A DNA stretch of 7,080 nucleotides from IMCC26207 sp037141255 (lineage in GTDB: Bacteria; Actinomycetota; Acidimicrobiia; Acidimicrobiales; Microtrichaceae). Location of the stretch: the NCBI GenBank assembly GCA_037141255.1, contig JBAXCX010000137.1, positions 1 through 7,080 on the forward strand. Direction: 5' to 3'. The translations under genes and the position numbers were made by a program. Each line of letters starts with the position of its first letter. The stretch's first letter is position 1. A model generated the notes under the pieces. The model was not told the DNA's origin. It saw nothing but the letters and a program-made list of their open reading frames with translations, and did no database searches. Of this stretch, positions 5,179 through 7,080 are shown piece after piece.

Positions 5179-6876
5179 TTAGCGGGTTAGCGGCTTGTAC
5201 TTAATTCGATGCGGCTGTGCGGCGTCTGCGCCAAGTTCCTTCTTGCGCTGCGCCTCGTACTCGGTGAAGTTGCCCTCAAACCAACGAACCTGCGAGTCGC
5301 CCTCAAAGGCAAGCATGTGGGTGGCGATCCGGTCCAAGAACCACCGATCATGTGAGATCACGACTGCGCAACCTGGGAATGCAGCGAGGCCATCTTCGAG
5401 GGCGCGCAGCGTATCGATATCGAGGTCGTTCGTAGGCTCGTCGAGCAACAAGACGTTTCCTGCAGTGCGAAGCAACTTTGCAAGGTGCACTCGGTTGCGT
5501 TCTCCTCCAGAAAGTTGGCCGACCTTCTTTTGCTGGTCGGGGCCCTTGAACATGAAGCTTGCGCAATACACCCGAGAGTTCACCTCGCGATTACCCAACT
5601 TGATGAAGTCCAGACCATCCGTGATCTCCTCATACAGGGTGTTGTCATCAGTAAGTGAGTCCCGCGACTGATCCACATAAGACAGGTCAACCGTGGATCC
5701 AACGGTGAGCGCCCCGCTGTCTGGAACGTCCTCTGAGTGCCCGCCCTCAAGGGCTTGCACAATCATTCGGAAAAGTGTGGTCTTGCCAGCCCCATTTGGC
5801 CCGATCACCCCGACGATTCCTGAGCGGGGGAGTGTGAAAGTGAGGTCTTCAATCAGGAGACGGTCTCCATAGCCCTTGCTGATCGACTCAGCCTCAACCA
5901 CTTGATCTCCAAGACGTGGCCCGGGAGGGATCGTGATCTCCATGCTGCCGTCCCTGCTACGCGCAGTCTCGGCCTCGGCGCGGAGTTCTTCGTATGCTTG
6001 AAGCCGTGCCTTTGACTTTGCCTGTCGAGCTTTGGGCGCCATACGGACCCACTCGAGCTCGCGCTCAAGATTCTTGCGTCTTCCATCGTTCTGCTTGTCT
6101 TCGAGGGCAAGGCGCTCTTGTTTCTGTGCCAACCAACCCGAGTAGTTGCCCTCAAACGGGTGACCGCGGCCGTGTTCGAGTTCGAGGATCCACTGCGCCA
6201 CATTGTCGAGGAAGTAGCGATCGTGGGTGATTGCAACCACGGTGCCCTGGTAGTCCTGCAGATACCGCTCAAGCCAGGCAACAGATTCAGCGTCGAGATG
6301 GTTGGTGGGCTCATCGAGGAGTAGAAGGTCGGGTTGGGCGAGCAGCAGGCGACACAGCGCAACTCGTCGACGTTCGCCACCCGAGAGGGTGGTCACATCA
6401 GCATCTTGCGGTGGTGTGCGCAATGCGTCCATCGCAATATCAATAGTTCGCTGCAAATCCCAAGCGCCGGCCGCTTCGATCTTGGCCTCGAGTTCTGCCT
6501 GTTGCCCTCCGAGCTTCTCGTAGTCGGCTTCGGGGTCACTCCACTTCGCCATCAGTGCGTCGTAGTCAGTCAGCAGCGCAGACACCTCGGCCACGCCGTC
6601 CATGATGTTGCCGATCACATCTTTGGTTGAGTCAAGCTGTGGCTCCTGCTCCAGCATGCCAACAGTAAACCCTGGAGTGAGCCGAGCTTCACCGTTGAAC
6701 TGGTCATCGATGCCGGCCATGATCTTGAGCAAAGTGGACTTGCCGGATCCATTCGAACCGATTACTCCGATCTTGGCGCCGGGGTAGAAGCTGAGTGTGA
6801 TGTCTTTCAGCACCTCGCGATCGGGCGGGATGAATTTGGTAACGCGATGCATGGTGAAGATGAACTGAGCACTCAT
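5179..6876 (-). CDS. ettA: ABC-F protein EttA, energy-dependent translational throttle
   Basis: This 565-residue protein is a soluble twin-ATPase of the ABC-F family. EttA binds the ribosomal E site and tunes entry into elongation according to ATP/ADP level. The first ATPase has Walker A GSNGSGKST at 40-48, signature LSGGERRR at 164-171, Walker B with catalytic Glu LLLLDEP at 184-190, and THDRYFLDN at 217-225. The arm insertion characteristic of EttA lies in the first ATPase, about residues 95-140. The linker rich in Arg/Lys/Glu (about 250-310) is the P-site tRNA-interacting motif. The second ATPase has GPNGAGKTT at 359-367, LSGGERNR at 455-462, LLLDEP at 476-481 and SHDRWFLDR further on. The opening FIFTMHRVTKFIPP and the close RIKYKPLTR match E. 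coli EttA (555 residues), which separates it from drug-resistance ABC-F proteins. A small insertion of about seven residues lies near 373-384. There is no membrane domain, so it is not a transporter. Confidence 0.95.
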   Translation of the reverse strand: MSAQFIFTMHRVTKFIPPDREVLKDITLSFYPGAKIGVIGSNGSGKSTLLKIMAGIDDQFNGEARLTPGFTVGMLEQEPQLDSTKDVIGNIMDGVAEVSALLTDYDALMAKWSDPEADYEKLGGQQAELEAKIEAAGAWDLQRTIDIAMDALRTPPQDADVTTLSGGERRRVALCRLLLAQPDLLLLDEPTNHLDAESVAWLERYLQDYQGTVVAITHDRYFLDNVAQWILELEHGRGHPFEGNYSGWLAQKQERLALEDKQNDGRRKNLERELEWVRMAPKARQAKSKARLQAYEELRAEAETARSRDGSMEITIPPGPRLGDQVVEAESISKGYGDRLLIEDLTFTLPRSGIVGVIGPNGAGKTTLFRMIVQALEGGHSEDVPDSGALTVGSTVDLSYVDQSRDSLTDDNTLYEEITDGLDFIKLGNREVNSRVYCASFMFKGPDQQKKVGQLSGGERNRVHLAKLLRTAGNVLLLDEPTNDLDIDTLRALEDGLAAFPGCAVVISHDRWFLDRIATHMLAFEGDSQVRWFEGNFTEYEAQRKKELGADAAQPHRIKYKPLTR

Positions 6877-6884
6877 GAGATGGC

Positions 6885-6890
6885 AGAATA
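6885..6890 (-). promoter_or_regulatory. Candidate -10 box of ettA
   Basis: TATTCT on the minus strand fits TANNNT and ends eight bases before the ettA ATG, implying a leaderless or nearly leaderless transcript. No Shine-Dalgarno sequence lies in the gap, which agrees with that idea. I find no good -35 box at the expected spacing. Confidence 0.35.
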
Positions 6891-6946
6891 CTTGTTACGT
6901 GCGCCGTCATTTGCACTGGCACGAAGCAGTTACCTAGAAACGCGAG

Positions 6947-6972
6947 AACGGCCCGGATCGCTCCGGGCCGTT
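6947..6972 (-). terminator. Intrinsic terminator after the basic-tail gene, possibly bidirectional
   Basis: An 11-pair perfect stem (6947-6957 with 6962-6972) is built mainly of GC around a four-base loop. Read on the minus strand, the loop is GCGA, a stable GNRA tetraloop, and the stem is followed by TTCTCGCGTTTC. Read on the plus strand it runs into TTTT. It lies 34 bases past the stop of the basic-tail gene at the right edge, so its likely job is to end that transcript before the ettA promoter. The plus-strand T-run means it could also stop antisense transcription. Confidence 0.75.
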
Positions 6973-7006
6973 TTGCTCGTTTCGTAGATAAGACCAGAAG
7001 GCCAGA

Positions 7007-7080
7007 TCAGCGCTTTTTGGCTGCAGCCTTGCGTGCTGGCGCCTTCTTAGCTGGTGCCTTGCGTGCTGGCGCCTTCTTAG
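7007..7080 (-). CDS. Partial CDS: C-terminal Lys/Ala/Pro/Arg-repeat tail, nucleoid-protein-like
   Basis: Only the last 24 or so codons are in the window, ending in TGA at 7009-7007; the gene continues to the right. In the minus-strand frame the tail repeats KKAPARKAPA and ends in KAAAKKR. Such low-complexity basic tails are known on actinobacterial HU (HupB/Hlp) and some other DNA- or RNA-binding proteins, where they contact the nucleic acid backbone. The repeat is visible; its attachment to an HU domain is inference, because the folded part lies outside the window. Other proteins with AK-rich tails, such as some single-strand DNA-binding or ribosome-associated proteins, remain possible. The terminator at 6947-6972 appears to belong to this gene. 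Confidence 0.7.
   Translation of the reverse strand, partial: KKAPARKAPAKKAPARKAAAKKR
7026..7080 (-). repeat. Tandem 30-base coding repeat in the basic tail
   Basis: Positions 7026-7050 and 7056-7080 are identical over 25 bases with a 30-base period, which encodes a ten-residue KKAPARKAPA-type unit. Identity at DNA level, including wobble positions, points to recent duplication or slippage rather than only selection on the protein. More copies may lie beyond the window. Confidence 0.85.

Noticed and set aside
5853..6380. Minus-strand 175-residue open frame inside ettA
   Set aside because: It is a same-strand, shifted-frame shadow of ettA; the ettA frame carries all the ABC motifs.
5179..6876. 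ABC transporter or antibiotic-resistance ABC-F protein
   Set aside because: There are no membrane segments, and the N- and C-terminal sequences match EttA rather than the resistance-type ABC-F proteins.

Overview
The window looks like a stretch of chromosome from an actinobacterium (Actinomycetota) of moderately high GC. The main evidence is the CysQ protein, whose motif order resembles my memory of mycobacterial CysQ. The Ala/Lys/Pro-rich basic tail at the right edge and the candidate leaderless starts also fit. I cannot assign a genus. Coding density is high, no gene-free stretch exceeds about 190 bases, and I see no transposase, integrase, tRNA, rRNA, CRISPR array or phage gene.

The left half is a sulfate-activation locus. 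On the + strand, cysD, cysN and cysC form a tight operon with 1-base and 4-base overlaps. CysD and CysN form ATP sulfurylase (sulfate + ATP to APS), and CysC is APS kinase (APS to PAPS). cysQ is divergent on the - strand and encodes the phosphatase that removes the by-product PAP. The 188-base gap between them carries candidate promoters for both directions. Just past cysQ on the same strand is the start of another protein that runs off the left edge and is probably co-transcribed. No sulfotransferase, PAPS/APS reductase, sulfite reductase or sulfate transporter can be recognised here, so the fate of the PAPS cannot be read from the window.

The right half is transcribed entirely on the - strand. 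Read from the right edge, it holds: the 3' end of a gene for a Lys/Ala/Pro-repeat basic tail (nucleoid-protein-like); an intrinsic terminator; ettA, an ABC-F translation factor; a long hairpin; a 104-residue uncharacterised protein with a C-X2-C...H-X2-C metal-site pattern; and a short AlkA/Mag-type DNA glycosylase that converges on cysC.

Most of this is conserved housekeeping content. I see no clear new multi-gene system. The points most worth a second look are the small cysteine/histidine protein after ettA, the long perfect hairpin beside it that lacks a U-tract, and the unidentified open reading frame linked to cysQ at the left edge.
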